From positions 1 to 33,612 of the forward strand of contig JADYXR010000189.1 of the NCBI GenBank assembly GCA_021772095.1: DNA of 33,612 nt, read 5' to 3'. The translations under genes were made by a program, and so were the position numbers. The stretch's first letter is position 1, and each line of letters begins with the position of its first letter. The stretch is from Candidatus Obscuribacter sp. (GTDB taxonomy: Bacteria > Cyanobacteriota > Vampirovibrionia > Obscuribacterales > Obscuribacteraceae). The notes beneath the pieces were generated by a model. That model worked only from the letters and a program-made list of their open reading frames with translations, was not told where the DNA came from and made no database searches. Shown piece after piece: positions 16,227-24,468 of the stretch.

Positions 16227-18401
16227 TCAAGGTCCGTTTAACCCAAACGCGTCAGGACCGTCTTGCCCTGTGTTGTAGAATTTTCTCCCAAGGTTTCGCG
16301 TTAGCAAACCATTCTGCCGAGTAAATGTCAATTTATAGATTGAGGGTACGTGAGCATTTCGGGTCTCACTCAGGTGGAGTTTTTCGATTTTCGATTTTTG
16401 CAATGTGTCTAGAATCCTTTCTGTCACTAGTGTTTCAGAAGCATCCAAATCAACCAGATTCCTCAAAAGTTGTACGTTTTTCAACGTATTATTGGTGGCA
16501 TCTGTTAAATTTAAATCGAGCTTCGTCAATTTGGGTAGCCGCGCCAGAGGAGACAAATCGATCGATCGCAAACCAGAGCACCTGGATAACGATAAATGTC
16601 TAATTGATTGGATCGTAGCTATGTCAGCCAGAATTTGTTTGCTCACCTTGATGTTCGTAAAAGTAAGGGTCGATAAATTCGATCTACTTAGTCGGCGAAT
16701 ACCGGTTTTGTCAGTCGTGCGGCAATTAATTATCAATGATCGCAGCCTGGGCAGCTCGGACAATACCTGAAAATGCTGTTCGCTGAGAGGTTGACCTTCA
16801 ATCGCAAGAGCTGTCAGAGGCAGCTTCTTCAGAAGTTTCAAACCGTCAGGGGAAATATCTGATCTGAAAAGGCTAAGGGCTATGATGGAGTCGTTGCGAT
16901 CGACAAATTCAGCGAGTCCCATATCATTTAAGTCTGCTTGTACGGAGACCTCACGTTTGGGGAGATCAGGGTTCGCCATAGCTATCTCCGAATCGGCATC
17001 AGCTGCCATAGTAGATAGTATGGGCTTGCTGCGAAAAAGAAATTTGCTAGATTTTGGATTTGAATCTTTAGCAGGTTCGTAAAGCTTTTTAAGCTCTGTG
17101 AAATAAAAAATGCCCAATCCCATCGCTGTTAGTGCAAGAGATGTTGCGATTACTACATTTGTGGGTCGCCTGAAGCTGCCCGTTGCAAGATGATTGTAGA
17201 CAGTAGAAGTTGCGGCGTCGGCACTTGCTTCGTTGGGATTATTCGGGTCTCTAGGATATTCTCTGGGCACCGCATTCAGTGCTCGCCTCAAGCCATCGGC
17301 GCTTCGATACCGTTCTGCCGGATTTTTAGCCAGGCAGGTTTCGACGATCTTGGCAATCGCCATAGTGGTTGGTGTTTCCTCGAAATAATCGAGAAGGTCC
17401 GGTGGTTTTTCTTGGGCGTGCAGGGCGATTATCTCCAGCGGACTTTCTGCCTGAAACGCTTGAGTGCCGGTAAGCGTTTCATACATTATGCAACCAAGGG
17501 AATAGATGTCTGAGCGTCGGTCGAAGTCCCGTCCCATAGCCTGATCCGGACTCATGTATGCAGGCGTGCCGACCAGCGCGGTGCCATTATATATGGTGGT
17601 CGTTTGGAGATGCTCTTGCAACTTTGCTACGCCAAAATCGATCAAGTGAGCTTCGATTCCCCCGTCGTTTTCAACAATTAAGATATTGCTGGGCTTCAAA
17701 TCTCGATGCAGAATGTGTGAGTTATGCGCGTATTCCAGCGCCCCTGCCAATTGGATAAATATCGTGATTGCGGTTTCGAAGTCCAGCCCACCCTGATCTT
17801 TTATAAGTGTTTCTAAACTGGTACCAGGCACATACTCTATCACCATAAATGGTATGCCACTATGGGTGCCACCAAAGTCGAGGACCTTGATTATATTAGG
17901 GTGCGATAGTTTGCTTGTTGTTCTTGCTTCGTTTTGAAAGGACAGCAGAGCGTCTCGATCTAAAACTCGCAGGATCTTTACTGCGACTCGTTTTCCCAGG
18001 AGCCGATCGCGGCTGAGGTAGACAGTGCCACTGACGCCTGATCCCAAAATCGCGACGGGTTTGTATCTTTCCGTTGGAAATTTACCGCTCTCGAATTCAA
18101 TTTCGACTTCGCCTTGGTCATCGAATCCTTTGAAGGAAGCTTGTTTGAAGTTGCTGTGTGATGGTGAAGATTGCCCTTCCGGTCGATTGCAGGTGCAGCC
18201 GTCTTGCTGAAAAATCCACTGGGTGAGAGAACCTGAGCGCTGGTCTTTTATCGGTTTGCCGCACGAATTGCACCGTGTGATCTCTTCTGCCGGCACTGAA
18301 GCATTCGTGCCGTCACACGAGCAGACGTTGACCCATTGTGTGATTGAACCACCCTGAGCGCTTTTAGGTTTTAAACACTTGGCGCATTTGTCCGGTGGCA
18401 T
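16227..18401 (-). CDS. Membrane Ser/Thr protein kinase with two N-terminal GSxTQW Cys modules and LRR-like tail
   Basis: The protein has 724 residues. The N-terminus has two related Cys modules: Cys6/Cys9 and Cys27/Cys29 around GSITQW (18-23), and Cys44/Cys47 and Cys69/Cys71 around GSLTQW (57-62). The CxxC and CxC pairs suggest zinc binding. The Hanks-type kinase domain (about 113-380) is intact: LGSGVSGTVYL loop, Lys142 (VAVKIL), HRDLKPSN with Asp234, DFG at 255-257, and GTPAYMSPDQ. It should therefore be active. One membrane helix (415-434) follows, then about 290 residues with LRR-like leucine patterning (for example SIRHLSLSRCSGLRSIDLSP). The kinase is predicted to be inside and the repeats outside. 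ATG 18401 lacks a clear Shine-Dalgarno. It lies 79 nt after its paralogue, in the sigma/anti-sigma cluster. Confidence 0.88.
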   Translation of the reverse strand: MPPDKCAKCLKPKSAQGGSITQWVNVCSCDGTNASVPAEEITRCNSCGKPIKDQRSGSLTQWIFQQDGCTCNRPEGQSSPSHSNFKQASFKGFDDQGEVEIEFESGKFPTERYKPVAILGSGVSGTVYLSRDRLLGKRVAVKILRVLDRDALLSFQNEARTTSKLSHPNIIKVLDFGGTHSGIPFMVIEYVPGTSLETLIKDQGGLDFETAITIFIQLAGALEYAHNSHILHRDLKPSNILIVENDGGIEAHLIDFGVAKLQEHLQTTTIYNGTALVGTPAYMSPDQAMGRDFDRRSDIYSLGCIMYETLTGTQAFQAESPLEIIALHAQEKPPDLLDYFEETPTTMAIAKIVETCLAKNPAERYRSADGLRRALNAVPREYPRDPNNPNEASADAATSTVYNHLATGSFRRPTNVVIATSLALTAMGLGIFYFTELKKLYEPAKDSNPKSSKFLFRSKPILSTMAADADSEIAMANPDLPKREVSVQADLNDMGLAEFVDRNDSIIALSLFRSDISPDGLKLLKKLPLTALAIEGQPLSEQHFQVLSELPRLRSLIINCRTTDKTGIRRLSRSNLSTLTFTNIKVSKQILADIATIQSIRHLSLSRCSGLRSIDLSPLARLPKLTKLDLNLTDATNNTLKNVQLLRNLVDLDASETLVTERILDTLQKSKIEKLHLSETRNAHVPSIYKLTFTRQNGLLTRNLGRKFYNTGQDGPDAFGLNGP

Positions 18402-18480
18402 TTAATTTCAGGTATCGCGTTCGAGGAGTTTCAAGAAGTATTGCGCAGATTTTTAACATCATACCCTACTGAATCCCCGG

Positions 18481-20637
18481 TCATTCTTCAAACATTTTGG
18501 CGTCGTCTCTGTCAAATTTCGAAGAGGAATTCAGCACCACTCGTTTATCGGTCTCGGTCTCAAACTTTTTCACCAGCGTTTTGTTTATTTCCGGGGTGGA
18601 CGTGACATGAATCTGAACCAGGGATTTTGACTTTGACAGTGTTGGAAAAACATTCTTTGTGACGCGAGTCAAATTGAGAATCAGAACCCTGACGCTGGTT
18701 CGCGAAATTGGCTTGAGGGTGGCATCGGTGGCGTCCGAGTTACTGAGGTCCAGTGCGAAAAGATCGGTTGCTTTAGAAAGCGGAGCGATGTCAATTTTCG
18801 CTAAGCCGGTGCAATTTATAAAGGTCAACGTTTGCAATTTTTTGATTTGCGCAATGTCTTTTAAATTTTTTGTCGTGAGTTCAACGAAAGAGAATCTGAG
18901 ATAATTGATGTTGGAGCGCTTCAGCTCGGCGATTCCGTCCATGTCAATTTTTCGTTGCACTCCGAAATTGACGAGTGTAACCGATTTTAGTTTGCTCAGT
19001 TCGTATAAATGTTGCCTCGTCAAATTCATGTTTTCCAATTTGATCATCGAGATCGGTACCTTGCTCAGGTGGCGCAGACCCTCTGGAGAAATGTTCGATT
19101 CCAGAATGTTAATGTTTTCGAGGTTGGGAAAATCGTGGACAAGATTGGCGAGACCGGCGTCTGTTTCGTTGTGCAGTGTGATGTGTGTGATATTGCGCAT
19201 CGGCTTGCTTGGACGCGTCCGTCCAGTTTCGCTGGGGGCCGGCGTACCAAGGGCGATTGGCAATAATTCCCTGGGTTTTGCCGAGTTGGTATCGGGTGCA
19301 TCTGATGCCGTATTTGTATACGCGAAGAAGTAAAACGCCAGCGGGACTGAAAGTGAAAAAAGCAGCAGCACTATGACTGCGGCAAACGCCGACAGTCCTA
19401 GCGCTCCCTGCGGTTTGTCCTGGCTGCTTTCACTATCGAGGAGCTGGGTTTGACGAGTGGGTTCTCCATAGCCTCCAGCTTTCTTTTTAGGTTCTACTGG
19501 TATCTCATACAGTGCCCGTTTTAAATCATCCGCTGATTGGAAACGCTGTGCTGGATCTTTTGCCAGGCAAGTGGCAATAACTCGGGAGAGTGCCGTGGTT
19601 ACTGGTGTTTCATTGATATAATCCAGGATCAAGGGCGCCGCTTTTTGGGCGTGCATTGCGATCAACTCCATCGGATTGTCGGACTCGAAGGCGAGTCTTC
19701 CGGTCACGGTTTCGAACATCACGCAACCGAACGAATAAATGTCCGAGCGCACATCGAATTCCAGACCGGAAGCCTGATCCGGACTCATGTACGCCGGAGT
19801 GCCGACCAGTGCCGTGCCATTGTATACGGTGGCAGATTGGTAATAAGTCTGCAGTTTTGCAACACCGAAATCGATTAGAAAAGCGTCAAAGGCAATTTCA
19901 CTTTCAACAATCAAAATGTTGCCGGGCTTCAAATCTCGGTGCAAGACGCCGATTCCATGCGCGTATGCAAGCGCCTTCGACAGTTGCATGAAGATCCTTA
20001 TGCTGCGGTCCAGATCGACACTTTCGTTTTCGTTGATGACAGATTCGAGACTCTTACCCGCGACGAGTTCCATCACCATAAAAGGTACGCCACCATCAGT
20101 GCTACCAAAGTCCAGGACTTTGACGATATGAGGATGGGTCAATTTGCTGGTTGTTTTGGCTTCGTTTTGAAATGCAAGAAGTGCTTCGCGGTCTATTGAT
20201 CTCAAGACTTTGACTGCGACTTCCTTTTGAAGCAAGCGATCGTGGCTCAGGTAAACAGTGCCGCTCGATCCGCTGCCTAAAATTTTAAGCGGACCATATC
20301 GCTCCAGAGGAAACTTTCCAGTTTCTGTTTCAATCTCGTCTAATTCAATGCCACCACTATCGGTGTGCTCTTCGAAGTCCACCGGCATTGGTGCGGCCCC
20401 GAATTCCAGATCGGGACGATCGCAATTGCAACTGTCGCGCTGAAAAATCCACTGAGTAAGTGAGCCGGAACGCTGTTCGCGAGCCGGCTTTCCACAGGTC
20501 TTGCAACGCACAGCGTCTTCGACTTCAGATCGAACCGAAGATACTTTATCGCAAGAACAAATAATGATCCATTGAGTGAGCGATCCAGCTTGCGCGCTTT
20601 TCGGTTTTAAACATTTAGCGCATTTTTCTGGTGGCAC
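18481..20637 (-). CDS. Paralogous membrane Ser/Thr protein kinase, GTG start, same architecture
   Basis: The protein has 718 residues and is collinear with the kinase downstream, indicating a tandem duplication. Cys modules: Cys6/9...27/29 around GSLTQW, and Cys45/48...70/72 around GSLTQWIF. Kinase domain about 114-381: LGSGSSGTVYL, Lys143, HRDLKPGN with Asp235, DFG 256-258, GTPAYMSPDQ; all catalytic residues are present. Membrane helix about 414-439. The C-terminal region has LRR-like repeats (DLFALDLSNSDATDATL and similar) and may be the extracytoplasmic sensor. The start is GTG at 20637-20635, giving MPPEKCAKCL, matching the ATG-started paralogue exactly. It begins 17 nt after the stop of the Spy-like gene, so it is probably co-transcribed with the sigma/anti-sigma genes. 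The targets are unknown; the anti-sigma factor or wall proteins are candidates by position only. Confidence 0.88.
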   Translation of the reverse strand: MPPEKCAKCLKPKSAQAGSLTQWIIICSCDKVSSVRSEVEDAVRCKTCGKPAREQRSGSLTQWIFQRDSCNCDRPDLEFGAAPMPVDFEEHTDSGGIELDEIETETGKFPLERYGPLKILGSGSSGTVYLSHDRLLQKEVAVKVLRSIDREALLAFQNEAKTTSKLTHPHIVKVLDFGSTDGGVPFMVMELVAGKSLESVINENESVDLDRSIRIFMQLSKALAYAHGIGVLHRDLKPGNILIVESEIAFDAFLIDFGVAKLQTYYQSATVYNGTALVGTPAYMSPDQASGLEFDVRSDIYSFGCVMFETVTGRLAFESDNPMELIAMHAQKAAPLILDYINETPVTTALSRVIATCLAKDPAQRFQSADDLKRALYEIPVEPKKKAGGYGEPTRQTQLLDSESSQDKPQGALGLSAFAAVIVLLLFSLSVPLAFYFFAYTNTASDAPDTNSAKPRELLPIALGTPAPSETGRTRPSKPMRNITHITLHNETDAGLANLVHDFPNLENINILESNISPEGLRHLSKVPISMIKLENMNLTRQHLYELSKLKSVTLVNFGVQRKIDMDGIAELKRSNINYLRFSFVELTTKNLKDIAQIKKLQTLTFINCTGLAKIDIAPLSKATDLFALDLSNSDATDATLKPISRTSVRVLILNLTRVTKNVFPTLSKSKSLVQIHVTSTPEINKTLVKKFETETDKRVVLNSSSKFDRDDAKMFEE

Positions 20638-20654
20638 GTCTGGCAGTTAATCCG

Positions 20655-21164
20655 TCAGTGAGCTTCCTGATTGAATACGTTCTGCATATCGTTCCAAAGT
20701 TTTTTCCAGCGAACGGGTTGCTGTGTGCCGGCATCGACGCCAGCTCCGCGTTGTCTGATTTTAATTACTTCGGTTTGGAATTGATCGTTTAGAGCTTTTT
20801 TCTGATTCTCGTCCAATACTTCTTTCTTCTTCAAAAGCGTTTGAGTGGCTTTCATTTTAAGCTTGCTCTTCTTGCCTTCGATTTGTTGTTGAACCAGCAG
20901 GATCTCGGTGGCATCCGGCTTTGAACTAGCTAGCAATTTTCTGAATTTCTGTTGCAAGGACTGAATCTCGGGCTGCGTTGACTGCAACTCTTGAAACCAT
21001 TCGTGATCGCATTGTTGGATTTTCACAATCTGCTCTTGTGTCAGATTGAGTTTGCTGTAGTCGATATTGCAGTTGTCGCAGTCTTGTGCAAGACCAGCCG
21101 CGGGTGCGGCTGCCAGCATAAATGCGACAAGTGCAATACTTCTACTCATGCGCCCGTCATTCAT
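20655..21164 (-). CDS. Spy/CpxP-like LTxxQ periplasmic protein
   Basis: This is an exported helical protein of 169 residues (164 from the second Met). A signal peptide (MSRSIALVAFMLAAAPAAGL, with probable cleavage after the following Ala) leads into a Cys pair, CDNC, and then LNLTQEQ (about 40-45), the first LTxxQ motif. A second related motif, LDENQKKAL, lies near 117-125. Between and around them are long amphipathic Gln/Lys-rich helices. Spy and CpxP are periplasmic chaperone or sensor proteins of envelope-stress regulons, and homologues often sit beside ECF sigma factors. The start codon overlaps the end of the anti-sigma gene by 8 nt, indicating translational coupling. I infer that it senses or buffers envelope stress for this sigma factor. 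Confidence 0.75.
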   Translation of the reverse strand: MNDGRMSRSIALVAFMLAAAPAAGLAQDCDNCNIDYSKLNLTQEQIVKIQQCDHEWFQELQSTQPEIQSLQQKFRKLLASSKPDATEILLVQQQIEGKKSKLKMKATQTLLKKKEVLDENQKKALNDQFQTEVIKIRQRGAGVDAGTQQPVRWKKLWNDMQNVFNQEAH

Positions 21165-22047
21165 AAACCACTGCCTCAGCCGAATCAGTCGGCTCCTGGA
21201 ATGATGATTCTATCAGGTATTGTTCAGGAGAAATTGACGCCATTAGTTGCTCATCAGGAGATGATAACCACATTGCCAATGATCCGAGCAAACCTACAAC
21301 TGCCGCAGCTGCAGCTGCCATTACCGCGACCCGAGGACGAACTTTTTTCTTCGTCTTTTGTTGTTCGCGCGGTGTGAATGGCACCACTTGCATTTTGACT
21401 TTGATTCCGGGCCAGAGGTTCAGGTTTTCCGGAATGTTCGGTGTGTAATGCGTCTTGATCAGATCGCCGACCGTGGTGATACCTTCATATGTCTCACGAC
21501 AAGGTACGCACTCGATCAAATGCGAAGTGATAAAACGATGGCGAGTACTATCGACTTCCTGATCGGAATAAGCCGAGAGATCTTCGCGCACTGTTTCGCA
21601 ATCGGACTCCAATTTATTTTTGACCGCAGACCAGATGTCTACTTCGATGTCCGCAGGTAATGCGAGACCTTTAGATAAGAGTTGATTGGTTGCATTCAAT
21701 AGTTTGAATTTATCCAGGCACTCAGCGCAGTCGTCAAGATGTTGCTTGACTCCTTCTTGTGCCGCGGATGGTAGTTCGCCATCTAGATAAGCTGACAAGT
21801 CTTCTTCTATAACAATACAAATACTTGGCAGCTCGTCTTTCAAGCTGGCCCATAAATCGGGCATCGCGCCGATATTCCCGCATTCCTTTGTAAGGAGTCC
21901 ACTTAAGGACTTTACGGTTTCATATCTGGTCGCGCAGTCATCACATTCGGTCAAGTGACCGTTGATGTCTTTGGACTCATTCACGCCAAGCTCGTTATCG
22001 AGCAAAGCCGATAAGTCTTCTTGATAATCTGTACACGTTCTCAGCAT
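21157..22047 (-). CDS. Membrane anti-sigma factor with three tandem ZAS (zf-HC2) modules
   Basis: This 296-residue protein should bind and inhibit the sigma factor encoded just upstream. It has three copies of the zinc-binding anti-sigma domain: Cys5/His31/Cys35/Cys38, Cys77/His103/Cys107/Cys110 and Cys150/His176/Cys180/Cys183. Each copy has the same 26-residue Cys-to-His spacing and the HxxxCxxC signature, and each begins with an EDLSA(L/Y) helix. Each is followed by a linker containing an (L/I)W motif, so the repeat unit is about 72 residues. A Lys/Arg stop is followed by an Ala-rich membrane helix (238-261) and a short outside tail of about 35 residues. ZAS proteins usually carry a single module. 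The start ATG 22047 overlaps the last base of the sigma stop codon, and the end overlaps the Spy-like gene. Confidence 0.85.
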   Translation of the reverse strand: MLRTCTDYQEDLSALLDNELGVNESKDINGHLTECDDCATRYETVKSLSGLLTKECGNIGAMPDLWASLKDELPSICIVIEEDLSAYLDGELPSAAQEGVKQHLDDCAECLDKFKLLNATNQLLSKGLALPADIEVDIWSAVKNKLESDCETVREDLSAYSDQEVDSTRHRFITSHLIECVPCRETYEGITTVGDLIKTHYTPNIPENLNLWPGIKVKMQVVPFTPREQQKTKKKVRPRVAVMAAAAAAVVGLLGSLAMWLSSPDEQLMASISPEQYLIESSFQEPTDSAEAVVYE

Positions 22048-22673
22048 TAGCTGGAGACCTCGCTTGCGGACTCGGTGCTTTCCAGGTAGGGCTTAAGCAT
22101 TTCTTGCAATTTGAGACGGGCGCGCGCTATCCGCGATTTGACCGTACCCATTTCAGTTTGTGTTATGTCTGCAATTTCTTCGTAGCTTAATCCTTCCACC
22201 TCCCTCAAGACGATGGCGGTCCTAAACTGTTCCGGCAGTTTCAACATTGATTCGCGGATTACTTCTGAAAGTTCCTTGTTCTGTAGCTTGTCATGAGGGA
22301 GCTCCGTATCATCGGGGATATCCCGAGTGGCTCCATCTTCAGATTCATCGCTGGCAAGGGCTACGTCCATGGACACTGTCGGCAGTCTGCGCGGGCGTTT
22401 CCTTAGTTCGTCATAAAACAGATTGGTGACGATTTGGGTGAGCCATGAACGGAAAGCTGCAGGATTTCTAAGGTTATTAATAGAACGCCAGACGCGAATA
22501 AAAACTTCTTGAGCCAGGTCGGAAGTGTCCTGCCAGTCGGGCGCCAACTGATACAGGAGAGCAAAAACGGTCTTTTGGTGGCGTTTGACCAGCTCTTCGA
22601 AGGCCTGGGGCTCGCGACGCTGGCAAGCTAAAACAAGGTCCCGGTCGCTCTGCTGTGAATATGCGGTTGCCAT
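22047..22673 (-). CDS. ECF-type RNA polymerase sigma factor (RpoE-like)
   Basis: This is a 208-residue group 4 sigma-70 factor. Region 2 (about 25-90) includes FEELVKRHQKTVFALLYQL, then DLAQEVFIRVWRSINNL and the core-binding/-10 region with RSWLTQIVTNLFYDELRKR. A charged linker (about 95-135) is followed by region 4, LPEQFRTAIVLREVEGLSYE, and the helix-turn-helix MGTVKSRIARAR, which reads the -35 element. ATG 22673 has AAGGA 7 nt upstream. The next gene, the anti-sigma factor, overlaps by 1 nt, which is the standard sigma/anti-sigma arrangement. It is probably released by envelope stress and directs its own operon, but I could not identify a bipartite ECF promoter upstream with confidence. 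Confidence 0.95.
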   Translation of the reverse strand: MATAYSQQSDRDLVLACQRREPQAFEELVKRHQKTVFALLYQLAPDWQDTSDLAQEVFIRVWRSINNLRNPAAFRSWLTQIVTNLFYDELRKRPRRLPTVSMDVALASDESEDGATRDIPDDTELPHDKLQNKELSEVIRESMLKLPEQFRTAIVLREVEGLSYEEIADITQTEMGTVKSRIARARLKLQEMLKPYLESTESASEVSS

Positions 22674-22931
22674 GATTAGTCCTTAACTACACCTACGTAA
22701 TGGTATCACCTGATTGAGCGCATCTAAATATATACAGAAAGAGATGCAAACGAGCAGACTGACCGCTTCTATATTGTATTCGACACTCGCGTTTCTATCT
22801 TGAATTCTTAGCAATTCCCGCACAGCATGCTGAAATCGGGCTGAATATGCATGGTGGATTGATGCGGCATATTTGTTCGATATCGGTGTGGGCTAGGATT
22901 GCCCGCACGCTCGCGATATTCCTCGTAACAA
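22674..22931. other. Divergent control region between the sigma operon and metK
   Basis: No gene is seen. On the minus strand a perfect 6-bp inverted repeat, GCATCT/AGATGC (22757-22730, spaced by 16 nt), lies about 57 nt upstream of the sigma start, within an AT-rich stretch. It could be part of the promoter or operator of the sigma operon. Confidence 0.35.
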
Positions 22932-22960
22932 TTGACGTAAAAGCGCATCAAACCTTGTAT
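22932..22960 (+). promoter_or_regulatory. Candidate metK promoter
   Basis: TTGACG (22932-22937) matches the -35 consensus in five of six positions. Seventeen nt later comes a poor -10 (TTGTAT, 22955-22960), with overlapping alternatives such as TGTATG. If correct, transcription starts near 22967 and the metK leader is about 170 nt long. Confidence 0.4.
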
Positions 22961-22996
22961 GTGTTTAATTAACCGCCAACAAAAAATGGTAGCATA

Positions 22997-23104
22997 GCCA
23001 GGCTGGCGTTACTCCAGGCGGAGAAACGTCCATCAAAGGCGAGGAGCCGAGCTATGTTGTTTGGAAGAACGGCTGGCCGCAACGAATCCACGTCCACTCG
23101 GCTC
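22997..23104 (+). promoter_or_regulatory. Structured 5' leader of metK, riboswitch candidate
   Basis: Three helices can be read in the sequence. The first is a short palindrome, GCCAGGCTGGC (22997-23007). The second is a hairpin, CGTT-A-CTCC / GGAG-A-AACG (23007-23015 with 23020-23028, loop AGGC), with perfect pairing except one A-A mismatch. The third is a perfect 8-bp long-range helix, GAGCCGAG (23044-23051) with CTCGGCTC (23097-23104). Inside the last, GTTG/CAAC and CGG/CCG pairs can form. It lies between a candidate promoter and the Shine-Dalgarno of metK. Because metK makes SAM, a SAM-responsive leader is an attractive idea. I do not see the SAM-I core or any other known SAM riboswitch consensus. 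Confidence 0.4.
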
Positions 23105-23135
23105 TCAGAAATCCTTTTCCAATGAGGTACACAAA

Positions 23136-24368
23136 TTGTCTACGCGCTATTTATTCACGTCGGAATCAGTGACTGAAGGTCACCCCGACAAGGTCTGCGA
23201 TCAAATCTCGGACGCAGTGCTCGATACCATTTTGACGCAGGATCCAAAGGCGCGTGTGGCTTGCGAATGCGCAGCATCAACCGGACTGGTTCTGGTTATC
23301 GGTGAAATCACCACCAAAGCGACGATTGATTTCCAGGAACTGGTCAGAAGCGTAATCAAAAGCATTGGATACGAAGGCGAGAAGGGCGGCGGCTTTGATG
23401 CCAATTCTTGCTCCATCCTTAATGGTTTAAACAAACAATCTCCAGACATCGCTCCAGCTGTCAATTCCGCTCGCGATGACGAGTCCGAACTGGGCGCAGG
23501 CGATCAGGGCATGATGTTCGGATTCGCTTGTGATGAGACTCCGGAGCTTATGCCAATGCCAATCTCGGCAGCTCACAAGCTGGCGCAAAGATTGACCGAA
23601 GTCAGAAAGAACGGCACTCTCAAATACCTTCGTCCAGATGGCAAAACTCAAGTAACCATCGAATATGAAGACCACAAGCCGGTTCGCGTTGATTCGATCC
23701 TGATTTCGACTCAACACGATCCTTCTATAGATAAACTAACGGCAAACGAAGAAATCCGTCAGCGCATCGAAAACGATCTCAAAGCGTACGTCATTAAGCC
23801 AGTCTTCGACCTTCTCGGAATCAAACTGGATGACAAAACCAAGTATCTGATCAATCCATCTGGTCGTTTCGTCATCGGCGGTCCTCACGGAGACGCTGGT
23901 TTGACGGGCAGAAAGATTATCGTCGACACCTATGGCGGCTACTCGAGACACGGCGGTGGCGCTTTCTCAGGGAAAGATCCGACAAAGGTTGACCGTTCTG
24001 CCGCTTATGCCGCGCGCTGGGTCGCGAAAAACATCGTCGCTGCCGGTCTGGCTTCCAAATGCGAAGTCCAAATCGCTTACGCTATCGGCGTTGCTCGTCC
24101 AACCTCATTGCACGTGACCACGTTCGGAACAGGCAAAATTGCCGACGATGAAATCACCAAGCTGATCAGCGAAAAGTTCGATCTGCGCCCACAAGCAATC
24201 ATTGCGCACTTCAAGTTGAACGAACAACCAAAACTTCACGGCGGAAGATTCTTCCAAAACGTGGCAGCCTATGGTCACTTCGGACGACCTGACCTCGATC
24301 TGCCATGGGAAAAGCTTGACCGTGTAGACGTTCTCAAGCCAGCTCTAGCTAAGGCAACCAGCGTTTAG
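23136..24368 (+). CDS. metK: S-adenosylmethionine synthetase
   Basis: MetK makes S-adenosylmethionine from methionine and ATP. I place the start at TTG 23136, with GAGGT 7 nt upstream; this gives the normal N-terminus (M)STRYLFTSESVTEGHPDKV and 410 residues. An open frame extends 25 codons further upstream to a TTG at 23061, but that part overlaps the structured leader and does not resemble the family. Conserved motifs: GHPDK (15-19, ATP/methionine site), GAGDQG (120-125), GGPHGDAGLTGRKIIVDTYG (248-267) and the P-loop-like GGGAFSGKD (273-281) followed by KVDRSAAY. All three repeats of the family fold are present. Regulation may occur through the leader. Confidence 0.97.
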   Translation: MSTRYLFTSESVTEGHPDKVCDQISDAVLDTILTQDPKARVACECAASTGLVLVIGEITTKATIDFQELVRSVIKSIGYEGEKGGGFDANSCSILNGLNKQSPDIAPAVNSARDDESELGAGDQGMMFGFACDETPELMPMPISAAHKLAQRLTEVRKNGTLKYLRPDGKTQVTIEYEDHKPVRVDSILISTQHDPSIDKLTANEEIRQRIENDLKAYVIKPVFDLLGIKLDDKTKYLINPSGRFVIGGPHGDAGLTGRKIIVDTYGGYSRHGGGAFSGKDPTKVDRSAAYAARWVAKNIVAAGLASKCEVQIAYAIGVARPTSLHVTTFGTGKIADDEITKLISEKFDLRPQAIIAHFKLNEQPKLHGGRFFQNVAAYGHFGRPDLDLPWEKLDRVDVLKPALAKATSV

Positions 24369-24468
24369 TCGCATAGGCTAACGCTTGTGATGCTCTAAAG
24401 TCGGAAATCGAAGTAGACAAGTGCTCTTGACCAGCATTAATCACCTGTTAAGTTGTTGTATTACACGT

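Noticed and set aside
22981..23135. SAM-I (S-box) riboswitch upstream of metK
   Set aside because: I looked for the conserved four-way-junction core and its kink-turn and pseudoknot segments and did not find them; only generic helices are supported.
23061..23135. 25-codon N-terminal extension of MetK from TTG 23061
   Set aside because: It does not resemble the family, overlaps the stem pairing 23097-23104, and a GAGGT site directly precedes TTG 23136, which gives the standard N-terminus.
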